A stretch of 64,000 nucleotides of DNA from Alphaproteobacteria bacterium LSUCC0719 (lineage in GTDB: Bacteria > Pseudomonadota > Alphaproteobacteria > Puniceispirillales > Puniceispirillaceae): assembly GCA_040839025.1 (NCBI GenBank), contig JBFPJN010000001.1, forward strand, positions 496,001 through 560,000, read 5' to 3'. Under the pieces are notes generated by a model, which did no database searches, was not told where the DNA came from, and saw only the letters and a program-made list of their open reading frames with translations. Positions within the stretch are counted from its first letter, which is position 1. Each line of letters starts with the position of its first letter. Below, one piece after another: positions 44,142-53,595 of the stretch. A program made the position numbers and the translations under genes.

Positions 44142-45395
44142 CTATTCCGGGGTTCCGGTTTTGCCATGTCCATGCCGTCTGGGGCGAAGGATGCTGGCAA
44201 TGAACATTGATGTTCGCGGTATATAGGCATAGCGGCGACGCTGTTCGACAGGACGAACAAAATTGCGATAGATCGTGAACAGCATCAGCATGATATGTGC
44301 CACGGCAATCATGCTGAACATCATCGACGCGCCAAACTGCTCGATAATCACGCCGGCCAGAAGCGGAGACACAATCGCACCTGAAGCATACATGAAGATC
44401 AACGAGGCGCTAAGGGTGATGATCTGGTCTTGACTAACAAAATCAGAGGCATGGGCGGCACAAATCGAATAAATTGGAAAGGTCGTGAAGCCGAACAGGA
44501 ACGACATGACATAGACAAGCGGCACCCCGCCAATGGTGATGTCAGCGACTGGAAGCATCATCAAAAGACACAGTGCGCTTGCCAAAATGCTGAACACCAG
44601 CAGAACCGTGCGTCGTGAAATCTTGTCTGCAAGAATGCCGGCTGGAAGTTGCGAGGCCATGCCGCCAACCGTGGATACAACCAGAAACAGGGCTATCTGT
44701 GACAGGTCCAACCCTACTGCGATGGCATAGATCGGGCCGACGGAGCCAAAGGTGGCCGTTGACAGACCGGCCACCACGACCCCGAGACCGGCAAGCGGTG
44801 AAATGCGGAGCGCAAAGAAGGGTTGATAGCTGAAACGCTCGGGAAGTTCGGGTTCCTTGCTCTGTGTCAGGGCCAGCGGCAGAATCGCAAGACACATGAT
44901 GATGGCGATCAGATTATAGGACACATAGCTTGCCGGGGTCAGGGTGGCGATGATGGCGTTGGCCATGATCTGGCCCGACATGTCGACAAGCCGGTAAATG
45001 CTGAAAACCCGCCCCCGAATATCGTTAGTGATCTTGGCCTGTAGCCAGCTTTCGATCAGCGTATAGCATCCAGCCACAGAAAAGCCGGACAGCACCCGAA
45101 TGGCCGCCCAGAACAGCGCGTCAGGTATCAATGGATGCGCAATGATCGATATGACAGCCGCCCCGGCCATGACCGCAAAGGCACGGGAATGACCGGCACG
45201 CCGCACCAGCAGCGGTCCGAACACACACCCAAGCAGAAAGCCCGCGAAATGCCCGGATGCAAGAAGACCGATCTCGACCGGTGTGAAGCCGAGGGCCTGA
45301 CCGGAAATGGCATCGAAAGGACGCAACGCGCCAATGCCCATCTGCACGAACAGAGTGGAAATCAGAAGCGCGGATAAGGAGATCAGGAGCCGCAT
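44142..45395 (-). CDS. MFS transporter (YcaD-like)
   Basis: A 417-residue, twelve-segment major facilitator. The N-terminus resembles the YcaD/UMF group: LRPFDAISGQALGFTPVEIG, GLLASGHFAGFLLGCVFGPL, then RVLSGFSVAGCYTLIESWLQ, and FGFTTFPIYSICAAHASDF in the second half. Cargo of this group is unknown. It is upstream of the flavin reductase-selD-mnmH genes on the same strand with a 130-bp gap, so membership of that operon is uncertain. Confidence 0.85.
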   Translation of the reverse strand: MRLLISLSALLISTLFVQMGIGALRPFDAISGQALGFTPVEIGLLASGHFAGFLLGCVFGPLLVRRAGHSRAFAVMAGAAVISIIAHPLIPDALFWAAIRVLSGFSVAGCYTLIESWLQAKITNDIRGRVFSIYRLVDMSGQIMANAIIATLTPASYVSYNLIAIIMCLAILPLALTQSKEPELPERFSYQPFFALRISPLAGLGVVVAGLSTATFGSVGPIYAIAVGLDLSQIALFLVVSTVGGMASQLPAGILADKISRRTVLLVFSILASALCLLMMLPVADITIGGVPLVYVMSFLFGFTTFPIYSICAAHASDFVSQDQIITLSASLIFMYASGAIVSPLLAGVIIEQFGASMMFSMIAVAHIMLMLFTIYRNFVRPVEQRRRYAYIPRTSMFIASILRPRRHGHGKTGTPE

Positions 45396-45491
45396 GCGGG
45401 CAACACCGTAACCTGATTGCCGGTTGGGCCGGGTCGCGACGTCATGCGCGCTTGCCGACCAGGAGGCACTTATCAGGCATTACAAGATAAA

Positions 45492-45565
45492 TGGAGGCCC
45501 GAGCCGGAATTGAACCGACGTACACGGTTTTGCAAACCGCTGCATAACCACTCTGCCATCGGGCC
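45492..45565 (-). tRNA. tRNA-Cys (anticodon GCA)
   Basis: A 74-nt tRNA with encoded CCA: acceptor GGCCCGA pairs with TCGGGCC, anticodon loop TTGCAAA, T-loop GTTCAATTC, discriminator U as required for tRNA-Cys. Confidence 0.95.
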
Positions 45566-45720
45566 GTCTGCAAGCGTGATAAACCAGGTGTTTGCCCTCG
45601 TCAATCCGCGAATCCGGCGTGCCGGTATCAACCGGATATCACGGCCAATCGGATATTTGACCGATTTGGTAAAGGCATTTACCGTTTATTTACATTTTAT
45701 ATCGTTATTTTTATGTCAAT

Positions 45721-47763
45721 ATGAAAAAAAAACTATTTGAATACAGTGGCATGTCTCTTGTCGAGTTGCTTGTTGCGGTTGCGCTTCTTGGCATGATCAG
45801 CGTGGCGGCGCTGCAATTCATTCAGGTCAATGAACAGTCGATGTTCGGCGAACAGACGCAGTTGACAAATCAACAGCAAAGCGAAGCCATCGCGGCCCAC
45901 ATATACAAGAAATTCTCGTCACGGACACTTGCCGAACCGGTAGGGCCACAGGTCTACAGCGATGCAGAGCTGCCACAGGACCTGCAGGATGGTGACGGCA
46001 TGACGCTGGTTGCGCTGTTTGGCAACATCAGTCGTTTTGACGGCATTGATCCGCGCTGCACCCTTGCTGCAAACGCCAATGTAAGTGCCGGCACCTTCCA
46101 GATGAAGCATGACTGTATGACAAGGGGTGGTGACAGCATCGCCAAATTGATGAACGCGCTGATTGCGAAGGGGGTGGTTCTGACCCTGGGTATCGAAGAT
46201 GGGGTTGGCCGCTGTTCGATCAGCAGACCGATCTTCATTAACCAGTCTACAGGTATCGCCACGATCAATGTTGATGATCCTGCCTGCCTTGCGGATGGGG
46301 TGAACCCGTCGCGTGGTGTAACGACCGGCAAACAGGTGTTATTGCCACGCTTTGTTGCCTATGACACGGCCAGTCCCGGCAGATTTCACACCTCGATGAT
46401 CGAGCCGCCAGATCTTTCCACGCCCGGCATCGGGCTGGAAATGCCGGATGAATATGCCGTTGTCGGGCATGGCGGCCTGAATGTCGTCAGTTTTGTCGAT
46501 GCGTTGGCGAATGATCCGATGACCGATGTTTTCCTTGAACTCAAAACCGATGTGGCGACATCGAAACTATCGCTGCCGAATGCGCCTGGCACTGTTCGTC
46601 TGGTGGGGGAGAATTCACGCAAACTGTCCCTCGAAGGGCCGGTCAAGGATGTGCGGCTGGCCCTGCAAAAGCTGGAATACCGCTCGCCAAGCGGGTACAT
46701 GGGCGAGGACAAACTGTATGGGAAGATGCGCAGCGGCTCGTTGATCCAGTCCGATAACACCACCCTCAATGTTGCTGTCAATTGCGGGGGGCAGAGATGT
46801 GGGACCGGCACCCGGTTCGATCTTGGCGAGTTTGATGCGAGTACCGGAAAGTTCACGGTGCGCCAATATATCACCAGTGTCTCCATCTGTGGCAACGAAC
46901 TGCCGTCAACCTATTACGGTTATTGCGGCACCAAATTCAAATTTGACCGTGAGGATGGTCTGGAACGGCGTTATCCCAACGGTGATTCCACCGGCGAATG
47001 CGCCTTGGCGAGCAAAGTGAGCTATGGTGATATCAACAACTTGAAGCAGGATGGCTATCCTTACGTTTACTTTTCCCCGAAATCGCGCTGGAGAGAGCAC
47101 CCCGGCATCCAGTACCCAGATCATGTCACCGTATTCCTGTATGAACAGACCTCGACCTCTTTGCCAGCTGCGGATGTTGCAAGATTGAAACCCACGACAG
47201 AAAACAGGTTTTCCCTGTTTTTCCAGTTCGACAGCTATGACGATAGCTATGGTTCTGTTGCCTTTACGCTGAACAATATCGAAAAGGACCGCGTTCTTTC
47301 GGACCGGACCGATCCATTCACCTTTCTTGACGACACCACCGAATTCTTTCCCAAGGTTCATCCCGACACAGGTCAGCTGCTGAGTAAGGAACAGTTGGAA
47401 GCGGCGAAATTGTCTCCCAAGTTGCCGACAAAAATAGGCGGGGATGGCACGTTGTCATCAAGTGTGGACTGGAAGAAACCAAGCGATGGCATTGTTGTGC
47501 CGCTGAGGCTGTCACCGTCCGCCCTGAATGCGGCGACGAACCTTTATGAATTGAGACATTACAATCATGACCCGGATGGTGACGGGGTGGTCGACCCGAA
47601 CTTGCAGATGCAAAGCTGGAGTGGCCTGGATGGCTGGAATATCCGCGCCACCGCGGATGATGGAAAATCTGTCATTTTCAAAAGGGTGAATTTCAACGAT
47701 AGCAGTACAGGGCGTCAGGCTGATATCCAGCTGAAGATTTCCGGATCGCAACCATGCTCCTGA
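45721..47763 (+). CDS. Giant prepilin-like protein with cadherin-like repeat
   Basis: A 680-residue protein with a class III-type prepilin N-terminus: G10 followed by M-S-L-V-E15-L-L-V-A-V-A-L-L-G-M, so cleavage after G10 leaves Glu at +5. Residues about 240-354 resemble a cadherin-like surface repeat (LSLEGPVKDVRLALQKLEYR, then SGYMGEDKLYG and TLNVAVN). The rest is unrecognised, with paired Cys (SICGNELPSTYYGYCGTKF) that may form disulfides. Normal minor pilins are 150-300 residues. The leader before the ATG is very AT-rich with no Shine-Dalgarno. Probably a minor or tip subunit of a type II/IV pilus-like fibre. Confidence 0.8.
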   Translation: MKKKLFEYSGMSLVELLVAVALLGMISVAALQFIQVNEQSMFGEQTQLTNQQQSEAIAAHIYKKFSSRTLAEPVGPQVYSDAELPQDLQDGDGMTLVALFGNISRFDGIDPRCTLAANANVSAGTFQMKHDCMTRGGDSIAKLMNALIAKGVVLTLGIEDGVGRCSISRPIFINQSTGIATINVDDPACLADGVNPSRGVTTGKQVLLPRFVAYDTASPGRFHTSMIEPPDLSTPGIGLEMPDEYAVVGHGGLNVVSFVDALANDPMTDVFLELKTDVATSKLSLPNAPGTVRLVGENSRKLSLEGPVKDVRLALQKLEYRSPSGYMGEDKLYGKMRSGSLIQSDNTTLNVAVNCGGQRCGTGTRFDLGEFDASTGKFTVRQYITSVSICGNELPSTYYGYCGTKFKFDREDGLERRYPNGDSTGECALASKVSYGDINNLKQDGYPYVYFSPKSRWREHPGIQYPDHVTVFLYEQTSTSLPAADVARLKPTTENRFSLFFQFDSYDDSYGSVAFTLNNIEKDRVLSDRTDPFTFLDDTTEFFPKVHPDTGQLLSKEQLEAAKLSPKLPTKIGGDGTLSSSVDWKKPSDGIVVPLRLSPSALNAATNLYELRHYNHDPDGDGVVDPNLQMQSWSGLDGWNIRATADDGKSVIFKRVNFNDSSTGRQADIQLKISGSQPCS

Positions 47764-47790
47764 TCAAAAGGCGTGCGTGACGGGCCGAGG

Positions 47791-48378
47791 TCAGAAACGT
47801 CCGAATTTGAGAGTGTAATAGGACCGTTTCATTGCGGCGATCTCGGCACCATAGACGCCAAGGCTGCCGTCATTTGCGGTGGCACAGGATACGATTGCAA
47901 AGCGCTGGTAATTGTCACCTGTCTTGGTCTTTTCGACGATGAACTGAGCAACCTGCCGGTTCTTGGAGACGGTAACCTGCGAATTATGCACGGTGGTGTT
48001 GTCACTCAATCGCGCACCGCCGAGAATATCGGGGTCAATGGTGCGCACCCGCCGGTCGCATATGACAGCAAGTTCGCGAAGCTTGGCCGATTGCGATCTG
48101 GAAAATGAATCCGGGACGCCACCGGCTCGCTGAACCGCAAAGATCCCGATTTCCAGATATTCCTTTGCCTCCTTGTTGAGCACCGTCAGCAGCTGTTGCT
48201 TTATGGCACGCTCCTGTGTCTTGCGCGTGACCTCCATCATCGGGGCGGCCATGATGCTCAGCAGAACGATGATCAGCACAACCGACAGCAGGGCAATTCC
48301 ATCCTGAGAAATGATGGACGATTTCCCGGTGGGTAAGACGCCCAGATGTTGCATGTCTTGTGACATGTCTTGTGACAT
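47791..48378 (-). CDS. PilX/GspK-like prepilin-type protein on the opposite strand
   Basis: About 195 residues from the ATG at 48378; the frame is open to 48459. The prepilin segment is DG-IALLSVVLIIVLLSIMAAP, with no Glu at +5, as in GspK and PilX, which cap pseudopili. The mature part is a short, mostly polar domain with two Cys. The leader contains a duplicated MSQD from a 12-bp tandem repeat, and a start at the third Met would also fit. It lies between and antisense-oriented to two plus-strand giant prepilin genes, converging with the first. Confidence 0.65.
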   Translation of the reverse strand: MSQDMSQDMQHLGVLPTGKSSIISQDGIALLSVVLIIVLLSIMAAPMMEVTRKTQERAIKQQLLTVLNKEAKEYLEIGIFAVQRAGGVPDSFSRSQSAKLRELAVICDRRVRTIDPDILGGARLSDNTTVHNSQVTVSKNRQVAQFIVEKTKTGDNYQRFAIVSCATANDGSLGVYGAEIAAMKRSYYTLKFGRF

Positions 48379-48546
48379 GGGGCGGTCCCTTTTCTTAACA
48401 GCTTGATTGTGCTGCCCTGGTGGCCGGGGCGTGCTATGGAACCATTTGTAATAATTCATGAAAATTGATTTTAAGTGGCTGTTCCAAAGGATAATATTTA
48501 ATTAATTAATGCTGATATTATCCAGCTTTTCATAATGTTTTGTTAG

Positions 48547-51051
48547 ATGTTTATTACCTTGTTACGCAAACGCGGTTGTCGGCACTCCAGCCCTCGGAAA
48601 CACGTCACTTTGCAGGGACTTACCCTTGTCGAGCTGATGATCTACCTTGCCATTCTGTCGCTGATCAGCGTCGGGATCATGCAAATGATCCTTGAGGTAC
48701 AAACATCCAATATCACTCTGGTCAGCCATGCCGACAATTACGCAAAGGGCGATCTGGCGCTGCGCCGGGTGCAGGTGAAGCTGGGGGCCTCGGACGATGT
48801 CGAAGTGGTCTCTGTGCCTGGTTCGCCGTTGGACAAGGCCTGTCTCCGGCTGAAATCCTATCAGCAGTATGAACGAACCGGGTATCGCTTTGACGGTCGC
48901 AACCAGTTTCTGCGGACATCTGATGGCCCGTCTGATTATTTTCCGATCCTTGGAGCCGGTCCGCGCACGATTTCGGTCTGGGTGCGGGTGGACCCCGACC
49001 ACGCGGGTCGCGGCACTGTGGTGATGTGGGGAAATGGCCAGAAATCGCAGTTTGGCCTGGATATAGAACTCGTACGGCAGGGGACGCAGATGATTGCCGT
49101 GCCGGTGGTGAATTTCAACTGCGCCAGCATGCGCCCCCAGCAGGCAGTGGACCTTCGTGACGGCGCCTGGCACCATATTGCCGTGACATTTGCGGCATCA
49201 GCTGGTGGCAATGTGACCACCAGTACAACAAGAATGTATGTTGATGGAGCCGCCACCCCATTGAATTTCGTTGAATGTCTGGCCAAGCCCGGAAACGTGA
49301 TTTCCACCACACAATCAGCTCTGCATATCGGGCGGGACCTTTCCGACAGGCAAAGTGGCTTCAAGGGTTTGATCTCTGACCTGCGGATCTGGCAAAGATC
49401 GCTTGCCGTCGCGGAAATCAGGAATATCAATGGTCGCGAACCCGCCGCAGACCAGAATGTCGTGGGGCTGGTGACCAGATTTCCGCTGACAGGCTATTCT
49501 GGAGGTGCCATCGCGACCGGAGGGAGCTGGTCCGTGGCCTCTACGGCGGCATTGTTCAATACCCAAGGGCAGTCACCGGTAGTGCGGACCTTTGCGGACA
49601 CCACGACCTACAATTCATTCTGTTTCTTTGATGTCGACAATGACCTGCTTTACGAATTGTGGGAATCCGGTTCATCAAAGACCCTGCCTGACCTGCCATT
49701 CGGGACGCCCGCCCAGTTGAATGCGCAGGGCTGGCAGAACCGCTCTGACGATATTTTCGTCCCTGGACAGGCTGGCTTTTTCAAGGTCGTTGGCCGCGAT
49801 CCGGAATCGGTCATCGCCAATTTTGCCATCGGGAAGGGAGTCCTCAACCAGCCGAACAGGCAGCAAAAGACCGAGTCCAAGGCATTGGCATCGACGCGGG
49901 TGAAAAAACGCCCTGAACTCTGCGCGATCTCAGCCACACCTTCATTGGCGAGTCCGAATTGCACATTGTCCACGGCCTTTATCGCGATTGATGACTATGT
50001 GCCCGGTCTGCACGGTGAATTGGACATGCAATTTGTGACATGGCAGTCGTCAGGTTTTGTGAGGAGTGCATCAAATCTGCCCAACATGCCGCCGGACGTG
50101 ACCGCGACATGGTACCCGCGGATTGGCGTGATGAAATTCAGCAGCCCGCTGCCTCTGGAAACCCGGATCTGGAACAGGGTCATCAGCCAGACACTTTATC
50201 GGCCAAAGGGACAATCCCGGATATCCGGTTCGCCGCAATCATCAGATGCCACCATAACATTCAGATTTGGCATAGGAGGTTTGCCGTTCTTTGAGGGTGT
50301 CACCTATTCCCTGCACGAGTTTGTCACGGCATCGCCGCCAATGAATTTTGACAATGCGACTGTTGCGGCGCAGTCATCCACCGGTTCGCCCTGCGGCATG
50401 CGATCCTATCTTGCCGCCATCACGTCCGAAGCCGAGCAGGATCATCTTGAGGATGTGATGATGTCCGGGAGTTCCGGCGTTTGGCAGAGTGGCTGGATCG
50501 GCGGTGTGATCAGGCAGGGTCAGACCTTTGCGTGGGAGGTGCCGACGCAGACAACACCCATGCCGATATGGCAGGGCACAGGGGTGGCGGGGTATCCCTA
50601 TGACATGATGACCGGTCAGCGCGCGCCGGCCAGTGCCGCGTCGTCCTTTGAATTTGATCAGAAACCGGGAATAACCGGTCATCGCAAACGCATGCTGATA
50701 AGGCGAGAGGGCGCGAATACGACACGCTATCGCTATACCAACTGGATGGGAGGCACGGACACCGAGAGTTGTGATTCACGCTCCGGGATCAGTGCCGCCA
50801 GACGCGGGCAACTCTGTGAACCGCTGGTGACGGCCAACGGCACGGCGATTGCCGTCCATGGTCACATGAACCGTGATGGTACCTGGGTCAGTATGCCCGG
50901 CAGCATAACAACCTGTGATTCATCGCAGAACCATTCGGTATGTGGCTATTACCGGGAATTCGACACGGTCGGCTTGCCAGCCGGCACGGTTCTTGGACAA
51001 AAACTGACAGTGAATATGGAACGGTTTCGGGAGTTCTGCCAGGGATCGTGA
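48547..51051 (+). CDS. Giant prepilin-like adhesin with LamG and C-type-lectin-like domains
   Basis: An 834-residue protein. The prepilin motif is Q-G24 followed by L-T-L-V-E29-L-M-I-Y-L, with Glu at +5. Residues about 110-295 form a LamG/concanavalin-like domain: YRFDGRNQFLRTSDG, RTISVWVRVDP, AWHHIAVTF, RMYVDG, ALHIGRDLS and GLISDLRIWQRSLAVAEI. Residues about 583-805 look like a C-type lectin fold: CGMRSYLAAITSEAEQDHLE, GWIGGVIRQGQTFAWE, YRYTNWMGG and NRDGTWVSMPGS. Both are carbohydrate- or surface-binding folds. The 5' leader is AT-rich with no clear ribosome site. Probably a pilus-tip lectin. Confidence 0.82.
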   Translation: MFITLLRKRGCRHSSPRKHVTLQGLTLVELMIYLAILSLISVGIMQMILEVQTSNITLVSHADNYAKGDLALRRVQVKLGASDDVEVVSVPGSPLDKACLRLKSYQQYERTGYRFDGRNQFLRTSDGPSDYFPILGAGPRTISVWVRVDPDHAGRGTVVMWGNGQKSQFGLDIELVRQGTQMIAVPVVNFNCASMRPQQAVDLRDGAWHHIAVTFAASAGGNVTTSTTRMYVDGAATPLNFVECLAKPGNVISTTQSALHIGRDLSDRQSGFKGLISDLRIWQRSLAVAEIRNINGREPAADQNVVGLVTRFPLTGYSGGAIATGGSWSVASTAALFNTQGQSPVVRTFADTTTYNSFCFFDVDNDLLYELWESGSSKTLPDLPFGTPAQLNAQGWQNRSDDIFVPGQAGFFKVVGRDPESVIANFAIGKGVLNQPNRQQKTESKALASTRVKKRPELCAISATPSLASPNCTLSTAFIAIDDYVPGLHGELDMQFVTWQSSGFVRSASNLPNMPPDVTATWYPRIGVMKFSSPLPLETRIWNRVISQTLYRPKGQSRISGSPQSSDATITFRFGIGGLPFFEGVTYSLHEFVTASPPMNFDNATVAAQSSTGSPCGMRSYLAAITSEAEQDHLEDVMMSGSSGVWQSGWIGGVIRQGQTFAWEVPTQTTPMPIWQGTGVAGYPYDMMTGQRAPASAASSFEFDQKPGITGHRKRMLIRREGANTTRYRYTNWMGGTDTESCDSRSGISAARRGQLCEPLVTANGTAIAVHGHMNRDGTWVSMPGSITTCDSSQNHSVCGYYREFDTVGLPAGTVLGQKLTVNMERFREFCQGS

Positions 51052-51181
51052 CCCGGGCATTGCCAGACCGCGGGTCCGGTGCAGGCTTGATGGCGTGGTG
51101 GTGCCAAAGCGGCCATTGTTTTTGCGTGATTATGGCCATATAACCGGTTCATGATCCGTTTTCAGTATTGGATTGGGGGAC

Positions 51182-51847
51182 ATGGACGATTCTGAATTCG
51201 CGCAGGCGCGCAAAATGATGGTGGATTGCCAGATCAGGCCTACTAAGGTTACCGACAGCCGGGTTCTTGATGCGTTTGGGACAATTCCGCGTGAAGATTT
51301 TGTTGGTCGCCATCAGCGGGCTATCGCCTATATCGACGAGGATCTTCCCGTGGTGGGCGGCCGCTGCATGATGGAGCCTATGGTTCTGGCACGAATGATA
51401 CAGGCGCTCGCAGTTGAAGACGGAAACAACATTCTTGTGGTCGGCTGTGGCACGGGCTACAGCGCGGCCATTCTGGCACAGCTTGCGGGTTCGGTCATTG
51501 CCGTGGAAACACGTGCGCAACTGGTTGAAAAAGCGCAGGAAACACTTGTCGCCACCGGCATTGACAATGCCGTTGCCATCAAGGGCAGGCTGACAGACGG
51601 GTTCGCCAAGGAAGGGCCATATGACGGCATTCTCGTGGAAGGCGCGGTGGAAACGATACCGGACCAGCTGCTTGAACAACTCGCTTCTGGCGGCACGCTT
51701 GTCGCGGTCTGGCGGCCGGCGGGTCACCCGGTTGGTGTTGCCAGCCAGTGGCGCAAGGCCGGAAGCGGTTTTTCGCGCAAACCGTTGTTTGACGCGCAGG
51801 TACCTTTGCTTGACGAATTCCGCGCAAAGCGCGAATTTGTCTTTTAA
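51182..51847 (+). CDS. pcm: Protein-L-isoaspartate O-methyltransferase family protein
   Basis: About 221 residues from the ATG at 51182, which follows GGGGGA. The AdoMet site is ILVVGCGTGYSAAIL (about 85-99), with the acidic residue of motif II in VIAVET. The N-terminal MVDCQIRPTKVTDSRVLDAF and VGGRCMMEPMVLARM are typical of the alphaproteobacterial group located next to tolC. Canonical isoaspartate-repair specificity is assumed for the family but this subgroup is divergent, so repair activity is not assured. Confidence 0.85.
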   Translation: MDDSEFAQARKMMVDCQIRPTKVTDSRVLDAFGTIPREDFVGRHQRAIAYIDEDLPVVGGRCMMEPMVLARMIQALAVEDGNNILVVGCGTGYSAAILAQLAGSVIAVETRAQLVEKAQETLVATGIDNAVAIKGRLTDGFAKEGPYDGILVEGAVETIPDQLLEQLASGGTLVAVWRPAGHPVGVASQWRKAGSGFSRKPLFDAQVPLLDEFRAKREFVF

Positions 51848-51901
51848 CAGTTTGTCGGCGGGGCAGGGTGCCGGCATTCGTTCACTTTGAAATGGAACAA
51901 G

Positions 51902-53551
51902 ATGCACAGATCAGCCTCGCATAGAGCCATTATACCGGCCATTTTCCTGCTATTTTCAACGGTCTCTCCGGTATCGGCTACATCGCTCGACACGGCACTG
52001 CGTGCCGCCCTTGGCAACAGCCTGACATTGCAGTCCTCGCGGCAGGACTGGCTTGCGGCGCATGAGGATATCGGCGTTGCCGTGTCGACATCCGAATGGC
52101 GCACAAATGGCACGGTTACCGGGACACAAACCAAAAAGGACGCCGCGAACGCCAGCAAAACGGGTTTTCTCGACTCACAGAGCGCCAGCGCCACGCTGAG
52201 CTTGTCACGCAATCTCTATGATGGCGGACAGACCAGGGAAAATACCGAGCTTCGGCAGATCCAGGCCGACATGGCCGAGGCCAAATACCGCGTTGCGGAG
52301 CAACAGGTCCTGATCGAGGCGATCGACACCTATCTTGAGGTTGTGAAAACCCGCAAGGAAGTTGATCTCAACAGGGCAAATGTCGGGCGGCTTGAGGAAC
52401 ATGTTACCGCCGCCCGCGTGCGGCTCGAGGCGGGTGCATCAACCCAGACGGCGCTGGCACAGGCCGAATCCAGATTGTCACGGGCACGGACAACGCTGAT
52501 TGCGGCCCTGACCGCCATGCGCAATGCAGAGGATGCCTTTCTGACGCAAACAGGTATCGAAGCTGGCGAGGTGAGTGGTGACATTGATCCCGGAGTCCTT
52601 CTGCCGACCCTTCTCGAGGCGGATGAATCCGCACGCCAGAACAACCCGTCGGTTACTGTCGCGAGGCTCTCGGTTGATATTGCGAAACAGCAATTCAACG
52701 CCCTGCTTGCCAGCGTCAGGCCAAGCGTTGCCTTTTCCCTGAAGGCCACCGAATCGATGGCGGAAGGAAAGGCCAGCGACAAGACCGAATTCGCCGCGCA
52801 GCTTCAGCTGTCAACGCCCTTGATGCCAACCCTGTCGATCCGCGCCAAATCACGGGGACTGGCAGCAAGTCTCGAGGCTGCCAGACTGCGGCGTGACGAT
52901 ACTTTCCGTCAGGTCAGCCTTGATGTTCGAAATGCCTTCCGCAATCTGGAAACCGCCAGAGCGCAGCTTGCAGCCGTGCAGTCGGAGCTGAAGGCGCTGC
53001 GACTTGTTGCCGAAGGGATCAACAATGAATTCCAGTTCGGTCAGAAAACGACGCTCGATCTTCTTGATGCAGAACAGGACGTCAATGATGCAGAGATGCG
53101 GCGGGTGAATGCCGACCATGCAGTGCTGATGGCGAGTTTCCGTCTTCGCGCTGCCAGTGGCACCCTGTCGGCGCGCAGCTTTGGCTTGGATGATGTCTAT
53201 GGCCCCCTTGATGGGATGGAACCCATTGAACCCCGGTTCAAGAGGTGGGTTCCGCTTGAGATCGAATGGCCGGAAGGGACAGCCAACGACGTATCAAGTG
53301 GCCAGTCTGTGCCGGTCGATGTCAGTCCGGGTCTCGCGCAGATACCTGCCGCTGCGACTGCAACGCCGTCAGCCCCTGACTCGGCTCAGGTTGCCTTGGC
53401 CCCGGCTGCCCCGGTCGCCGTGGCGCCTGTGGCTGCGCCCATATTGACGCCGGCACCGGTGATTGAGACCGTCGCGGTAACGGCACCCGCATCATCGCAG
53501 CTCGTGGAAGTTGACGGCATCATTTGGGATATCAGGACGACAAGACCCTGA
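51902..53551 (+). CDS. tolC: TolC-family outer membrane efflux protein
   Basis: About 549 residues with a signal peptide (to VSA-TSL). Two OEP repeats follow: LDTALRAALGNSLTLQSSRQ and SLSRNLYDGGQTRENTELRQ in the first, and LQLSTPLMPTLSIRAKSRGL with FQFGQKTTLDLLDAEQDVND in the second. The last 90 residues form an Ala/Pro/Val-rich tail not present in standard TolC, ending VDGIIWDIRTTRP. It forms the trimeric outer membrane duct for type I secretion and efflux pumps. Position after pcm and before valS is conserved in alphaproteobacteria. Confidence 0.92.
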   Translation: MHRSASHRAIIPAIFLLFSTVSPVSATSLDTALRAALGNSLTLQSSRQDWLAAHEDIGVAVSTSEWRTNGTVTGTQTKKDAANASKTGFLDSQSASATLSLSRNLYDGGQTRENTELRQIQADMAEAKYRVAEQQVLIEAIDTYLEVVKTRKEVDLNRANVGRLEEHVTAARVRLEAGASTQTALAQAESRLSRARTTLIAALTAMRNAEDAFLTQTGIEAGEVSGDIDPGVLLPTLLEADESARQNNPSVTVARLSVDIAKQQFNALLASVRPSVAFSLKATESMAEGKASDKTEFAAQLQLSTPLMPTLSIRAKSRGLAASLEAARLRRDDTFRQVSLDVRNAFRNLETARAQLAAVQSELKALRLVAEGINNEFQFGQKTTLDLLDAEQDVNDAEMRRVNADHAVLMASFRLRAASGTLSARSFGLDDVYGPLDGMEPIEPRFKRWVPLEIEWPEGTANDVSSGQSVPVDVSPGLAQIPAAATATPSAPDSAQVALAPAAPVAVAPVAAPILTPAPVIETVAVTAPASSQLVEVDGIIWDIRTTRP

Positions 53552-53595
53552 CATGCGGTTTTGCATGACAAGGCCAGAGGAAGGCACCTGATCAT

